Shown here piece by piece: positions 16,265 through 24,206 of a stretch of 34,460 bases of DNA. Source of the stretch: Alphaproteobacteria bacterium (GTDB taxonomy: Bacteria; Pseudomonadota; Alphaproteobacteria; UBA2966); contig JAGWAU010000033.1 of NCBI GenBank assembly GCA_021296255.1, positions 1 through 34,460 of the forward strand. Direction: 5' to 3'. Every line of letters starts with the position of its first letter. The first letter of the stretch is position 1. Below the pieces are notes generated by a model. It was not told the DNA's origin. It saw only the letters and a list, made by a program, of their open reading frames with translations, and made no database searches. The position numbers and the translations under genes are program-made.

Positions 16265-16924
16265 ATGAAAAACAGAATCAAGGAACTCCGCCGCGGCCAG
16301 AGCCTGACACTGCAAAGACTTGCGGACCGGATCGGCACCACGCCACAGCAGATCCATCGGCTGGAACGGGGTGATCGTCGGCTGACCACGGAATGGATGG
16401 AACGGGTTGCTTTGGGCCTCGGCGTTCATCCCACCGAACTGATCGCGGATGAGGCCGACCTCGCAATGCGCTCAGGTGTGGGATCGTCCGCAGCTTCCAG
16501 TGATCCCGGCATGCGCGTACGGGAGAGCTCCGTCCACGGCGACATCGATCTGCCCGTGTTCGGTACCGCGAGGGGTGGGAGCGAGGTCCTGCTCCTCAAC
16601 GACGGCGAAGTCGTGGAACGCGTCACGCGGCCGTCCCTGCTAGCCGGCGCCACCCAGGCCTATGCGGTTTACATGACCGGCGATTCCATGGAGCCCAGGT
16701 ATCAAACGCTGGAACTGCTCTACGTCAATCCGGCCCGGCCCGTCACCAGCGGCAGCTATGTCGTGGTTCAGAAAGCGAATGGCGAGGCTCTGGTCAGGCG
16801 GTTCACGCGCCGCGACGACCGCTTCGTCGTGCTGGAACAGCTGAATCCCCGCGCCGAGATTCAGATCCCTCCAGAGGAGGTCACCGCCATTCACCGGATC
16901 GTCGGATCCGTCGAGCACGCGTGA
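16265..16924 (+). CDS. XRE-family HTH regulator with S24 (LexA/CI-like) domain
   Basis: The 219-residue protein has an N-terminal XRE helix-turn-helix (residues about 3-58, with TLQRLADRIGTTPQQIHRLE) and a C-terminal S24 domain with GDSMEP at 139-144. Ser141 is at the place of the LexA/CI catalytic serine. The partner lysine seems to be replaced: the usual VKR-type motif reads ALVRRF here, with Arg178/Arg179. The linker-domain start reads PVFGTARGG rather than an Ala-Gly cleavage site. It is therefore predicted not to self-cleave. The ATG at 16265 begins the recognisable domain; TTG codons at 16226 and 16229 would add 12-13 residues. It is divergent from a truncated DUF6362-like ORF, as in a prophage immunity region, but no other phage genes are near. 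Confidence 0.88.
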   Translation: MKNRIKELRRGQSLTLQRLADRIGTTPQQIHRLERGDRRLTTEWMERVALGLGVHPTELIADEADLAMRSGVGSSAASSDPGMRVRESSVHGDIDLPVFGTARGGSEVLLLNDGEVVERVTRPSLLAGATQAYAVYMTGDSMEPRYQTLELLYVNPARPVTSGSYVVVQKANGEALVRRFTRRDDRFVVLEQLNPRAEIQIPPEEVTAIHRIVGSVEHA

Positions 16925-16936
16925 CCGCTCTGGAAG

Positions 16937-16968
16937 TCGGGAAGCGTTCCTCGTTCTCGAGTTCCCGA
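16937..16968 (+). terminator. Possible hairpin after the S24 regulator
   Basis: TCGGGAA at 16937-16943 pairs perfectly with TTCCCGA at 16962-16968 across an 18-base loop, 13 bases after the regulator's stop. There is no T tract. The long loop makes it a weak candidate. Confidence 0.25.
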
Positions 16969-17047
16969 TGGCGGTCCGACCACCCGAGATCATGGTAGTA
17001 TCGCTTCCCGGTCGCGAACCTTGGCGCCGGATGGCAGGGAGGGTTCG

Positions 17048-18484
17048 ATGTCGGAACGGATGTTGATCGGCGGCGACTGGCTCGAAGGGACCGGACCCGC
17101 CCTCGCCTCCATAAACCCGGCGGACGGGTCCCTCAACGCGGAGTTCAGCACCGCCACGGAAACTGAAGTCGACGACGCAGTGGCCGCTGCGAAAGAGAGC
17201 TACTACTCCGGTGAATGGCGCGCGCTCAAGCCGCACCAGCGCGCCGATTATCTCTACGCCTTTTGTCAAACCCTGCTCGATCGAAAAGAGGATATCGCTC
17301 GCCTTCAGATGCGCGAGAACGGCAAGACCATTACGGAGTGTCGGGGCCAAGTGGATCAAGCCGCGGGGATCGTCCGCTACTTCGCCGCCGTGTGCGAGAC
17401 CATGGAAGCGGAGGTGACCCCGCCCCGGGGAGACTACGTCTCGATGGTCTCGTACGAACCCTACGGCGTGGTCTCCTTGATCACGCCCTGGAATTCACCG
17501 ATCACGCTCAATGCTCAGAAACTCGCTCCCGCTCTGGCGGCCGGCAATTCCGTCGTATTGAAGCCCTCCGAGGTGACACCGGGGGTCGGACTGGCGATGG
17601 GACGAATCTGCCAGGACATCGGCATTCCCTCCGGTGTCGTCAACGTCGTTTCCGGCACCGGCGCGGATGTAGGCGACCGGCTCGTCCGCCATCCGGACGT
17701 GCGTATGGTTTCATTCACGGGCGGCACCCAATCTGGCCGCGCGATCGCGAGAGCGGCTGGCGAGCGGCTGGTGCCGGCCGCCCTGGAACTCGGCGGCAAG
17801 TCGCCCAACCTCGTGTTTGCGGACTGTGACCTCGACAAGGCCGCAGTCGGCGTGGCTTCCGGAATCTTCGGATCGCACGGCCAGTCGTGCATCGCGGGCT
17901 CCCGTCTCTTCGTCGAGGCGTCGATCCGGGGCGAATTCATCGACAAGCTCGCCGCCCTCGCCGCCGCATGGCGGATCGGACATCCGGAAGACGAGAATGC
18001 CCAGATGGGGCCGATGGCCTCGTTCCAGCACCGCGACCGCATCGCCGGATACGTGACGTCCGCCGTCGACGAAGGCGGAGAGATCATCTCCGGCGGCGGC
18101 GCGCCCGACGGCCCCGGGTTCGAACGAGGCGCCTACTACCTGCCGACGATTGTGGGTGGCCTACATCACGGCGCCCGGGCGTGCCAGGAGGAGATCTTCG
18201 GCCCGGTTTTGTGCGCCCTCCCCTTCACCGACGAGGACGACATGGTCGCTCAAGCCAACGATACGGTCTACGGCCTCGCCTGTGGCATCTGGACGTCCGA
18301 TTTCGCGAAAGCCTGGCGGGTTTGTCAACGGATCGAGGCCGGTAGCGTCTGGATCAATGCGTACAAGCAGATCTCCATCAGTACACCGTTCGGCGGCATG
18401 AAGGAGAGCGGCATCGGACGGGAGAAGGGCATAGACGGCGTCAAGCTCTACACCGAACCCAAGGCAATCTACTTGGCCACTTGA
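17048..18484 (+). CDS. Aldehyde dehydrogenase (NAD(P)+ dependent)
   Basis: The 478-residue protein has the ALDH catalytic set. Asn149 is in ITPWN, Lys172 in LKPSE, FTGGTQSG lies near 223-230, Glu247 is in LELGGKSPN and the nucleophile Cys281 is in GQSCIAGSR. The C-terminus FGGMKESGIGREKG is typical of betaine-aldehyde and hydroxymuconic-semialdehyde type enzymes. It oxidises an aldehyde to the acid. The ATG at 17048 has GGGAGG directly upstream at 17037-17042; nine more residues are possible upstream. It is convergent with the aromatic operon and could process an aldehyde from that route, though it is transcribed separately. Confidence 0.93.
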   Translation: MSERMLIGGDWLEGTGPALASINPADGSLNAEFSTATETEVDDAVAAAKESYYSGEWRALKPHQRADYLYAFCQTLLDRKEDIARLQMRENGKTITECRGQVDQAAGIVRYFAAVCETMEAEVTPPRGDYVSMVSYEPYGVVSLITPWNSPITLNAQKLAPALAAGNSVVLKPSEVTPGVGLAMGRICQDIGIPSGVVNVVSGTGADVGDRLVRHPDVRMVSFTGGTQSGRAIARAAGERLVPAALELGGKSPNLVFADCDLDKAAVGVASGIFGSHGQSCIAGSRLFVEASIRGEFIDKLAALAAAWRIGHPEDENAQMGPMASFQHRDRIAGYVTSAVDEGGEIISGGGAPDGPGFERGAYYLPTIVGGLHHGARACQEEIFGPVLCALPFTDEDDMVAQANDTVYGLACGIWTSDFAKAWRVCQRIEAGSVWINAYKQISISTPFGGMKESGIGREKGIDGVKLYTEPKAIYLAT

Positions 18485-18530
18485 GAGCCGGGAACCGCCA
18501 TATCCGGCACGGGTGTAGTTGGACTCTCTG

Positions 18531-18545
18531 GCCTCGGCGCGAGGC
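18531..18545. terminator. Weak hairpin between convergent ALDH and SMP-30 genes
   Basis: GCCTC at 18531-18535 and GAGGC at 18541-18545 form a five-pair stem around GGCGC. The 152-bp gap between these convergent stops needs a terminator on each strand, and this is the best short hairpin I see. It has no T run. Confidence 0.25.
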
Positions 18546-18636
18546 GTCTGTTCGGCCAGCTCCTTGGAGACGGATGAATCAGCAAACGCCAGCTTCCCCG
18601 GTCGGGACCGAGTGGACAACCCATTGAAAGGCTGCT

Positions 18637-19512
18637 CTATCCCGTGAACCGCCGCTCGGGAAGACCGGCAGTGTCGAGACCGTGAATGGCGAACAGATGA
18701 CCGTCCGCGTCGTTTTCGGTTTTCACCTGCAGCCATTCCCAGATGGACGTCACATAGAGGACGTCGAGACCGGGATCTCCGAACATAACGCTGGACGGGT
18801 GATCGGTGGGCACTTCAATCGTGCGCACGAGTTCTCCATCCGGTGAAAAGCACCCGATCCGGCCGCGCGAGACGAGAGCGCTCCATAGACAGCCGTCGGC
18901 GTCCACCGTCGCGCCGTCGGGGATGGCACCGAGCGGCTCCAGGTCAATGAAAGTGCGCATGTTGGATAGGTCACCGGTCGCGCCGTCATAGTCATAAGCC
19001 CAGATCATCTTTCGCGGACTGTCGGCGAAATAGAACGTGTTCCCGTCGGGGCTGAAGCAAGGCCCGTTGGAGACCCCGACATTCTCCCGAAGCCGGGTCA
19101 GCTTCAGATCCGGGTCCAGCCGATACAGGGAACCCCGAAAAGCGTTCGTGCCGGGCATATCCATCGAGCCGACGAGGAACCGGCCCTGCCTATCGACCTT
19201 GCCGTCGTTGAAGCGCGTACGCCCTTCGTCCTGCTCGGGATCGATTATCGGCGTAGCGGTCCCGCTTTCGAAGTCGAAGAAGTGGAAGCCTGACTTCAGT
19301 GCGATCACCGCACCGCCGGACTCACGCAGGGCCATGGAGCCGATCTGTTCGGAGACCGGCCAGTTCTGAACGTCGCCGCTGGCCGGGTCGAGACGACGGA
19401 TGCGGCAGCCATTCGAGTCGACCCAATACAGAACCTGGTCCTGCGGGTCCCAAAGCGGCCCCTCGCCCAGCCGGTCCCGTTCCGTATCGACCTTTTTGAT
19501 CTCGACGCTCAT
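18637..19512 (-). CDS. SMP-30/gluconolactonase family lactonase
   Basis: The 291-residue protein is a six-bladed beta-propeller of the SMP-30/gluconolaconase/LRE family. The metal ligands expected for the family are present: Glu17 in GEGPLWD, Asn149 in VSNGP and Asp199 in IPDGATVD. FNDGKVD at 101-107 is the usual substrate-site segment. These enzymes open lactone rings with a divalent metal. It is the last gene of the aromatic operon, 23 bases after the amidohydrolase. It may act on a second lactone formed after ring cleavage. A GGGAGGA Shine-Dalgarno site supports the start at 19512. Confidence 0.9.
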   Translation of the reverse strand: MSVEIKKVDTERDRLGEGPLWDPQDQVLYWVDSNGCRIRRLDPASGDVQNWPVSEQIGSMALRESGGAVIALKSGFHFFDFESGTATPIIDPEQDEGRTRFNDGKVDRQGRFLVGSMDMPGTNAFRGSLYRLDPDLKLTRLRENVGVSNGPCFSPDGNTFYFADSPRKMIWAYDYDGATGDLSNMRTFIDLEPLGAIPDGATVDADGCLWSALVSRGRIGCFSPDGELVRTIEVPTDHPSSVMFGDPGLDVLYVTSIWEWLQVKTENDADGHLFAIHGLDTAGLPERRFTG

Positions 19513-19535
19513 AGCCGTCCTCCCGACTCCCGCGC

Positions 19536-20420
19536 TCAAGAAAACCCAAACAGGCGCGCCGCATTGTCCGCGAGAATCCTGTCGCGCACATCGGAATCCG
19601 GGGCGAACGCCGGCATCAGGTTCACAAGCGCACCGTCGTTCGGCATCCGCGCCGGGTCGAAATAGGCGGAGTGGGGCCAATCGGTTCCCCAGACCATTCG
19701 ATCCGGAGCCACCTCGATGAGCGCGCGGGCGAACGGAACGATGTCGTCATAGGGCGGACCCGCCTTGGTGATGCGGTCGGCGCCCGTGAGCTTCACCCAG
19801 ACGTGCGGTTCTTTCGCAAGGTCGAGCAGCGTGCGGAACGGCTCCTGGTGGAGGCCGAGGGAAACGTCGACCCGGCCGAAATGGTCGATGACGATGGGGT
19901 TGTCCGTGCGCGCCAGGCGCTCGGCCAGACCGACCAGATCTTCGGGCGCGGAATGCAGTTCGATCTGCCATCCCAACCGTGCGCACCAGCCGGCCGTTCG
20001 ATCGAAGAGTTCCGAGTCGAAGGAGCCCCCGTGCTGTGGATTGAACGCGAACCGGACACCACGCACGCCGAGTGTGTTCAGATGCTTCAGGTCCTCAAAG
20101 GTAGAGGAGGCATCGAGCTTGACGATGCCGAGGAACCGACCGTCGCTCCGAGCGATGGCGTCGAGCGTAACTGCGTTGTCGCTTCCGTGCAGGTTGGGAT
20201 GAACCACTACGCCGCGCTCAATACCAAGCCTTTCCATGAGGATGAAGTAATCTTCCAGCGGAGAATCGGGCGGCGTGTACTTGCGGCCCGTCGCGTAAGG
20301 AAATCTGTCCGACGGGCCGAATATGTGGAAGTGCGTGTCGCAAGTACCCGGCGGCAGCGTAAATCCGGGCGGGTCCGGGTGGGGGTCCGGCCCCTCGCAG
20401 TGGGGAATGTCGGTCGTCAT
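19536..20420 (-). CDS. Amidohydrolase, LigI/4-sulfomuconolactone-hydrolase type (COG3618)
   Basis: The 294-residue TIM-barrel hydrolase has His30 and His32 in DTHFHIFGP, His156, His180 in VIDHFGR and Asp247 in WGTDWPH. This layout closely follows 2-pyrone-4,6-dicarboxylate lactonase LigI, whose key residues I recall as His31, His33, His180 and Asp248. The same group contains 4-sulfomuconolactone hydrolases. The start overlaps the stop of the cycloisomerase gene in ATGA (20417-20420), so the two are translationally coupled. Placed directly after a PcaB-type enzyme, the likely substrate is the muconolactone-type product of that enzyme. This assignment is an inference from context; the exact lactone is unknown. 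Confidence 0.88.
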   Translation of the reverse strand: MTTDIPHCEGPDPHPDPPGFTLPPGTCDTHFHIFGPSDRFPYATGRKYTPPDSPLEDYFILMERLGIERGVVVHPNLHGSDNAVTLDAIARSDGRFLGIVKLDASSTFEDLKHLNTLGVRGVRFAFNPQHGGSFDSELFDRTAGWCARLGWQIELHSAPEDLVGLAERLARTDNPIVIDHFGRVDVSLGLHQEPFRTLLDLAKEPHVWVKLTGADRITKAGPPYDDIVPFARALIEVAPDRMVWGTDWPHSAYFDPARMPNDGALVNLMPAFAPDSDVRDRILADNAARLFGFS

Positions 20421-21742
20421 CCGGCGATCTCCCGCGCCCGGGCCACCACTTGGTCCACCTCTTCGCCCACCGTGCCCAGGTAGTTCGAGGGATCCATGGT
20501 CCGGGCGAGCGCTTCGCCGCCGAGATGCTCGGCGACTTGCGGGATCGACGCGAGAACGGACGCCAGATCCGTTGTCTCCGCATCCACCCGTTCGCACGCA
20601 TCGTGAACGAGATCCTTTGCTTTCAGGCGGCCAAGATACGGCGAGAGCGCCATGGTCGCGGCCTCGGCCATGATGACTCCGCCGGAGGCTTCGAGATTGG
20701 CGCGCATGCGCTCCTCGTCGACGCGCAGGCCCGCGGCGATGTGGCGCGTGGTGGCGAGAGTCTCGCCCGTAAGGATGAAGATCTCCGGGATGATCATCTT
20801 CTCGATGAACCCCTGCGGTCCCCGTTCGTGGTCCTGCCGGGCCGCATCGAGTACGAGGGACACATGATTCGCGACGACCCGCGCGTTGGCAACCACCCGC
20901 CCCGAATAAACCGGATTCCGCTTCTGTGGCAACGTGCTGCTTGCATCCCGGCCACCGGAAACAGGCTCGAACACCTCTCCGACGTCGCTCGCGCACAAGG
21001 TGGCCACGTCGTGTCCGATCTTCCCGAGAGTCGCCGTCACCAAGCCCAGAAAACAGGCCGTCTCCGAAACCGTATCCCTCGCCGCGTGCCAAACGGCGAT
21101 CGGCTCCGCCAGTTCGAGACGCGCCAGCAGCCTTTTGCGCACCTCCGCGCCGTGTTCGCCGAAGGATGCGAGAGTCCCCACGGCGCCGCCGAACTCGCCC
21201 ACGAGAACACGGGGACGAAGCTGTTCCAGGCGTTCGATGTGGCGGCAAATCGACGCGAGCCACCGGGCGGCCTTTGCACCGAAGGTGAACGGCAAAGCGT
21301 ACCCGCCGAAGGTGCGCGCGACCATCAGCGTGTCCCGGTGCCGTTCCGCCAGATCGCCGAGATCCCGTGCCAGAAGCTTCAATTCACTTTCGATGTGTAC
21401 CAGGGCGTCCCGAATTTGCATCACCATCGCCGTATCCATGACGTCCTGCGTGGTGCTGCCCCAATGGACGAACTGCCCCAAGTCGTCGCGGCAAGCCGCT
21501 GTGAGCTGACGCACCATCGGTGCGATGGGATACCCGGTACGCTCCGTATCGGCGTTGAGCTTTTCCGTGTCGATCGTCTCCAGCGTCGCGACGCGCACGA
21601 TCTCTTTGGCGGCTTCCTCGGGTATCAGGCCGAGCCCGGCCTCCACCTCGGCGAGCTCGATTTCGAAGGCCAGATACCGTTCGAGGCGTCCCTCTTCGGA
21701 AAAAATTCCTGCGAGAGGGTTAGCCGGGAAAGTGCCTGACAT
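20417..21742 (-). CDS. 3-carboxy-cis,cis-muconate cycloisomerase-like protein (PcaB family)
   Basis: The 441-residue protein belongs to the fumarase/aspartase superfamily. It has HWGSTTQDVMD at 93-103 and the signature loop SSTLPQKRNP at 268-277. Length and the C-terminal domain fit PcaB rather than adenylosuccinate lyase, and the gene lies directly after an intradiol dioxygenase. PcaB cyclises 3-carboxymuconate to 4-carboxymuconolactone. The substrate-loop region reads RTFGGYALPFTFG (143-155), without the W/H-L-Q-x sequence usual in PcaB, so the substrate may differ. It is coupled to the amidohydrolase by an ATGA overlap and lies 68 bases after the dioxygenase gene. Confidence 0.85.
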   Translation of the reverse strand: MSGTFPANPLAGIFSEEGRLERYLAFEIELAEVEAGLGLIPEEAAKEIVRVATLETIDTEKLNADTERTGYPIAPMVRQLTAACRDDLGQFVHWGSTTQDVMDTAMVMQIRDALVHIESELKLLARDLGDLAERHRDTLMVARTFGGYALPFTFGAKAARWLASICRHIERLEQLRPRVLVGEFGGAVGTLASFGEHGAEVRKRLLARLELAEPIAVWHAARDTVSETACFLGLVTATLGKIGHDVATLCASDVGEVFEPVSGGRDASSTLPQKRNPVYSGRVVANARVVANHVSLVLDAARQDHERGPQGFIEKMIIPEIFILTGETLATTRHIAAGLRVDEERMRANLEASGGVIMAEAATMALSPYLGRLKAKDLVHDACERVDAETTDLASVLASIPQVAEHLGGEALARTMDPSNYLGTVGEEVDQVVARAREIAG

Positions 21743-21810
21743 CGGTCTTTACTGGCTCCGGAGTCGTCGTCGTGAAGCGGCTGGAGCCCGAGCCTTCGGC
21801 GAACGGAGGA

Positions 21811-22536
21811 TCAGACCTCGAAGAACGGCGTCTCCTGGGAGCCCCGCAGCACCATGTTGAAGGTGTACGTCGTCGTGCCGCGTGAGCCCTTGGACGCCTT
21901 GCCCGTCAGGGCCCGCCGCGCCTTGTCGTCGGGGAGCGCGTTGTACATGAAATCCTGCCGGTTCAAGCGCTCGCCCGGGAAATACATCTGGGTGATCAAA
22001 CGATCGAGAATGCCGGCCGCATAAAGGGAGAAGTGAATATGCCTAGGTCGCTTCCAACTGTCGTACCCGGGCACCGCATAGGGCGCCGGCTTGACCGTGT
22101 GGAATCCGTACCGCCCGTCCTCATCCGTTACGACCCGGCCAACGCCCGTGAAGTTGGGATCGAGAGGTACGTCCGACTGATCCACCGCATGCAAGTAGCG
22201 GCCAGCCGCGTTGCATTGCCAAGCCTCGATCAGGCAGCCCCGCACCGGCTGGCCGTCCTCGTCCAGCACGCGCCCCACGACGTCGATGACTTCGCCCTTG
22301 GCGCGTGGCTTGCCCTTGGCGATCCGCGTCATGTCGTTCTCACCCGGCTTGATGAGGAACTCATACGGATAGAACGGACCCAACGTCTGCCACGGCGTGG
22401 TTTCCAGCTTCCGCAAATGCCGGCTCGGCGTTCTCTTGCTCTGCACGGCATAGCCCTTGATCTGCTTCAGCTTGCGACCCCGCTTGACCGGGGTGAGTGC
22501 ACGCTCGGCTTTCGATTTCGTTGGTGCTTTGGCCAT
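21811..22536 (-). CDS. Intradiol ring-cleavage dioxygenase (protocatechuate 3,4-dioxygenase beta-like)
   Basis: The 241-residue protein carries the four iron(III) ligands of intradiol dioxygenases: Tyr114 (AGRYLH), Tyr153 (PAPYAVPG), His166 and His168 (RPRHIHFS). Their spacing (39, 13, 2) is exactly that of PcaH Tyr408, Tyr447, His460 and His462. It opens a catechol ring between the hydroxyls. The first 43 residues are unusually basic, with about 15 Lys or Arg. No alpha subunit (PcaG) gene is present, so it may form a homo-oligomer or use a non-standard substrate. The start at 22536 has GGAGA upstream. It is the second gene of the minus-strand aromatic operon. Confidence 0.9.
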   Translation of the reverse strand: MAKAPTKSKAERALTPVKRGRKLKQIKGYAVQSKRTPSRHLRKLETTPWQTLGPFYPYEFLIKPGENDMTRIAKGKPRAKGEVIDVVGRVLDEDGQPVRGCLIEAWQCNAAGRYLHAVDQSDVPLDPNFTGVGRVVTDEDGRYGFHTVKPAPYAVPGYDSWKRPRHIHFSLYAAGILDRLITQMYFPGERLNRQDFMYNALPDDKARRALTGKASKGSRGTTTYTFNMVLRGSQETPFFEV

Positions 22537-22643
22537 GTCGTTCTCTCCGTCCCCGACGTTCGCCGCGTCGCCGTTCCGATCATGCGGCCCTCCCCTCTTG
22601 ACCGGACTTGCCGGAAAGGGCGACAGGAACGGCCCGCGTGCCG

Positions 22644-24035
22644 TCAGCCGCGATACTCGGCCTCGATCTTCTTGATCCGCTCGATGATCCAGTCGTCGCG
22701 CTCCGGGCCAACGAACTTTCCGCTGCCCTCGATCACGACTTCGGTGATCTTTTCGCCGACCGTGCCGAGCAACTCCCAGTCCTCGTCGGAATCCGGGCGC
22801 TCCTTGATGTTGAGCACGGAATCCTGGGACAGAATCTTCGTAGGCGCCGGCTTGCCGCCATCGCTGCCTTCCGGCTTGGGCCATGCGGCGGGCACGTTGC
22901 CCTCGACGATGTTGCGCAGCGCCCGGCGCATCATCATCACGCCACCGTCCGTCGCCCCGGGATGCTCGATATCGGGACGCGGGACCCCGTACCAGACGCT
23001 TCCCTGGGCTTCCCAGTCGCCCGCTTCGCGCTGCTTCTCCTCGTACGTCGGCTTTTCGACTTGACCGCCCATGTCGATCAGGTTCCAGCCATTTTCTCTT
23101 GGATCACCGCCCTCGAAGCGGTCCGTGCCGTGGGCGCGCCAACCGAAGAAGATGGAATTGCGATCATCGACGGGCACCATCCGGCGCAGATAGAAGCCGG
23201 GCTGATAGTACGTCGGCCTCGGCAGATCCCACACGGACGGCACGTAGCTCTCGAAAGGCATCCGGCAGTGAAGGATGCGCGCCCAGATCCATTCCTCGTC
23301 CAGGCGCCGCACCGACATGTACATCATGCCGTCGCCGCCGTCGGTGAGCTGCCACTTGAGATTCGGCATGACTGCGAAGGCCTGGTGTTCGAAGTGAAGC
23401 GCATAGCGTTCGTGTAGGAACACGGAGTGCACCGGGTCCACGTTGTTTTCGTGGGAGTTCAGCCAGTTGTTCTTGTATGGAATCGCAAACGGCGCGAATT
23501 GGACGCCGGGCATCTCGAAGAAGTCGAGATGCGGCTTGTCCGGTTTCAACTCCGGCGGCCCCATGTAGGCGTGCACCAGCCCGTGCATTTCGAAGGCGGG
23601 ATAGGCACCGTGATAGAAGCTGTCCTTGAGTTTCGAGTCCGGCGGCTCGCCAGGGGTCTCGAGGATGGTGCCGTCGACGTCGAATAGCCAACCGTGGTAG
23701 CAGCAGCGGATGCCGCGCTCGGAGACGATCCCGTACTCGAGAGACGTGCCACGATGGCTGCAATGCCGGTGCAGCACACCGACCCGGCCGGACTTGTCGC
23801 GGAAGGCGACGAGATCTTCGCTCAGGATCCTGATCGCCTTGGGCAGATCCGTGAGTTCCTCGGACAGACAAACGGGGACCCAAAACCGGCGGAAATACTC
23901 GCCCATAGGCGTGCCAGGTCCCGTTTCGGTGATCAGCGGATCCGGCGGCGGGATATCCCGCGTGTAGTATCCGTTGAATGCGAGCTTTTCGTAGTCCCGA
24001 CGCGAGGTATCGGTATCGAGCTCCTGAACGGCCAT
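22644..24035 (-). CDS. Rieske non-heme iron aromatic oxygenase, alpha subunit
   Basis: The 463-residue protein has a Rieske centre with Cys92 and His94 (HCSHRG) and Cys111 and His114 (CCYHGW). The mononuclear iron site NNVDPVHSVFLH has Asp200 as the inter-subunit bridge and His203 and His208 as ligands. It belongs to the single-subunit-alpha group that includes phthalate 4,5-dioxygenase and vanillate or dehydrodivanillate O-demethylase oxygenases. It needs a separate ferredoxin/reductase, and none is encoded in the window. As first gene of the operon it likely makes the diol that the intradiol dioxygenase cleaves. The start at 24035 has GAGAGG upstream. Confidence 0.92.
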   Translation of the reverse strand: MAVQELDTDTSRRDYEKLAFNGYYTRDIPPPDPLITETGPGTPMGEYFRRFWVPVCLSEELTDLPKAIRILSEDLVAFRDKSGRVGVLHRHCSHRGTSLEYGIVSERGIRCCYHGWLFDVDGTILETPGEPPDSKLKDSFYHGAYPAFEMHGLVHAYMGPPELKPDKPHLDFFEMPGVQFAPFAIPYKNNWLNSHENNVDPVHSVFLHERYALHFEHQAFAVMPNLKWQLTDGGDGMMYMSVRRLDEEWIWARILHCRMPFESYVPSVWDLPRPTYYQPGFYLRRMVPVDDRNSIFFGWRAHGTDRFEGGDPRENGWNLIDMGGQVEKPTYEEKQREAGDWEAQGSVWYGVPRPDIEHPGATDGGVMMMRRALRNIVEGNVPAAWPKPEGSDGGKPAPTKILSQDSVLNIKERPDSDEDWELLGTVGEKITEVVIEGSGKFVGPERDDWIIERIKKIEAEYRG

Positions 24036-24078
24036 CGTGGTCGCCTCTCTTGCTTTTTCGCCTCCAATCGCACGCCAC

Positions 24079-24104
24079 GCGAACCGTTCGCCGACGACTG
24101 TCGT
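24079..24104. promoter_or_regulatory. Two adjacent perfect inverted repeats in the aromatic operon leader
   Basis: GCGAAC-C-GTTCGC at 24079-24091 and ACGAC-T-GTCGT at 24094-24104 are both perfect inverted repeats with a single central base, only two bases apart. They lie 44-69 bases upstream of the Rieske start. A further GCGAAC half-site is at 24140-24145, inside the spacer of the candidate promoter. This looks like a repressor operator array for catabolic control. Confidence 0.45.
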
Positions 24105-24133
24105 GACCGGCGGGCACGCGCTTCGATGCGTAA

Positions 24134-24162
24134 AATGTAGCGAACGGAAGGCCTCGGGTAAA
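24134..24162 (-). promoter_or_regulatory. Candidate sigma-70 promoter of the aromatic operon
   Basis: On the minus strand TTTACC (24157-24162) and TACATT (24134-24139) are spaced by 17 bases. Each matches four of six consensus positions. Transcription would start near 24127 and give a leader of about 90 bases before the Rieske gene. Confidence 0.3.
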
Positions 24163-24206
24163 CTCGACTCTTCACGGTGCTCACAAAGCACGGGCATGTG
24201 AACCAC

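Noticed and set aside
20450..21739. 429-codon plus-strand open frame opposite the cycloisomerase
   Set aside because: It has no recognisable family or ribosome binding site, and it is the shadow of a conserved PcaB-type gene.
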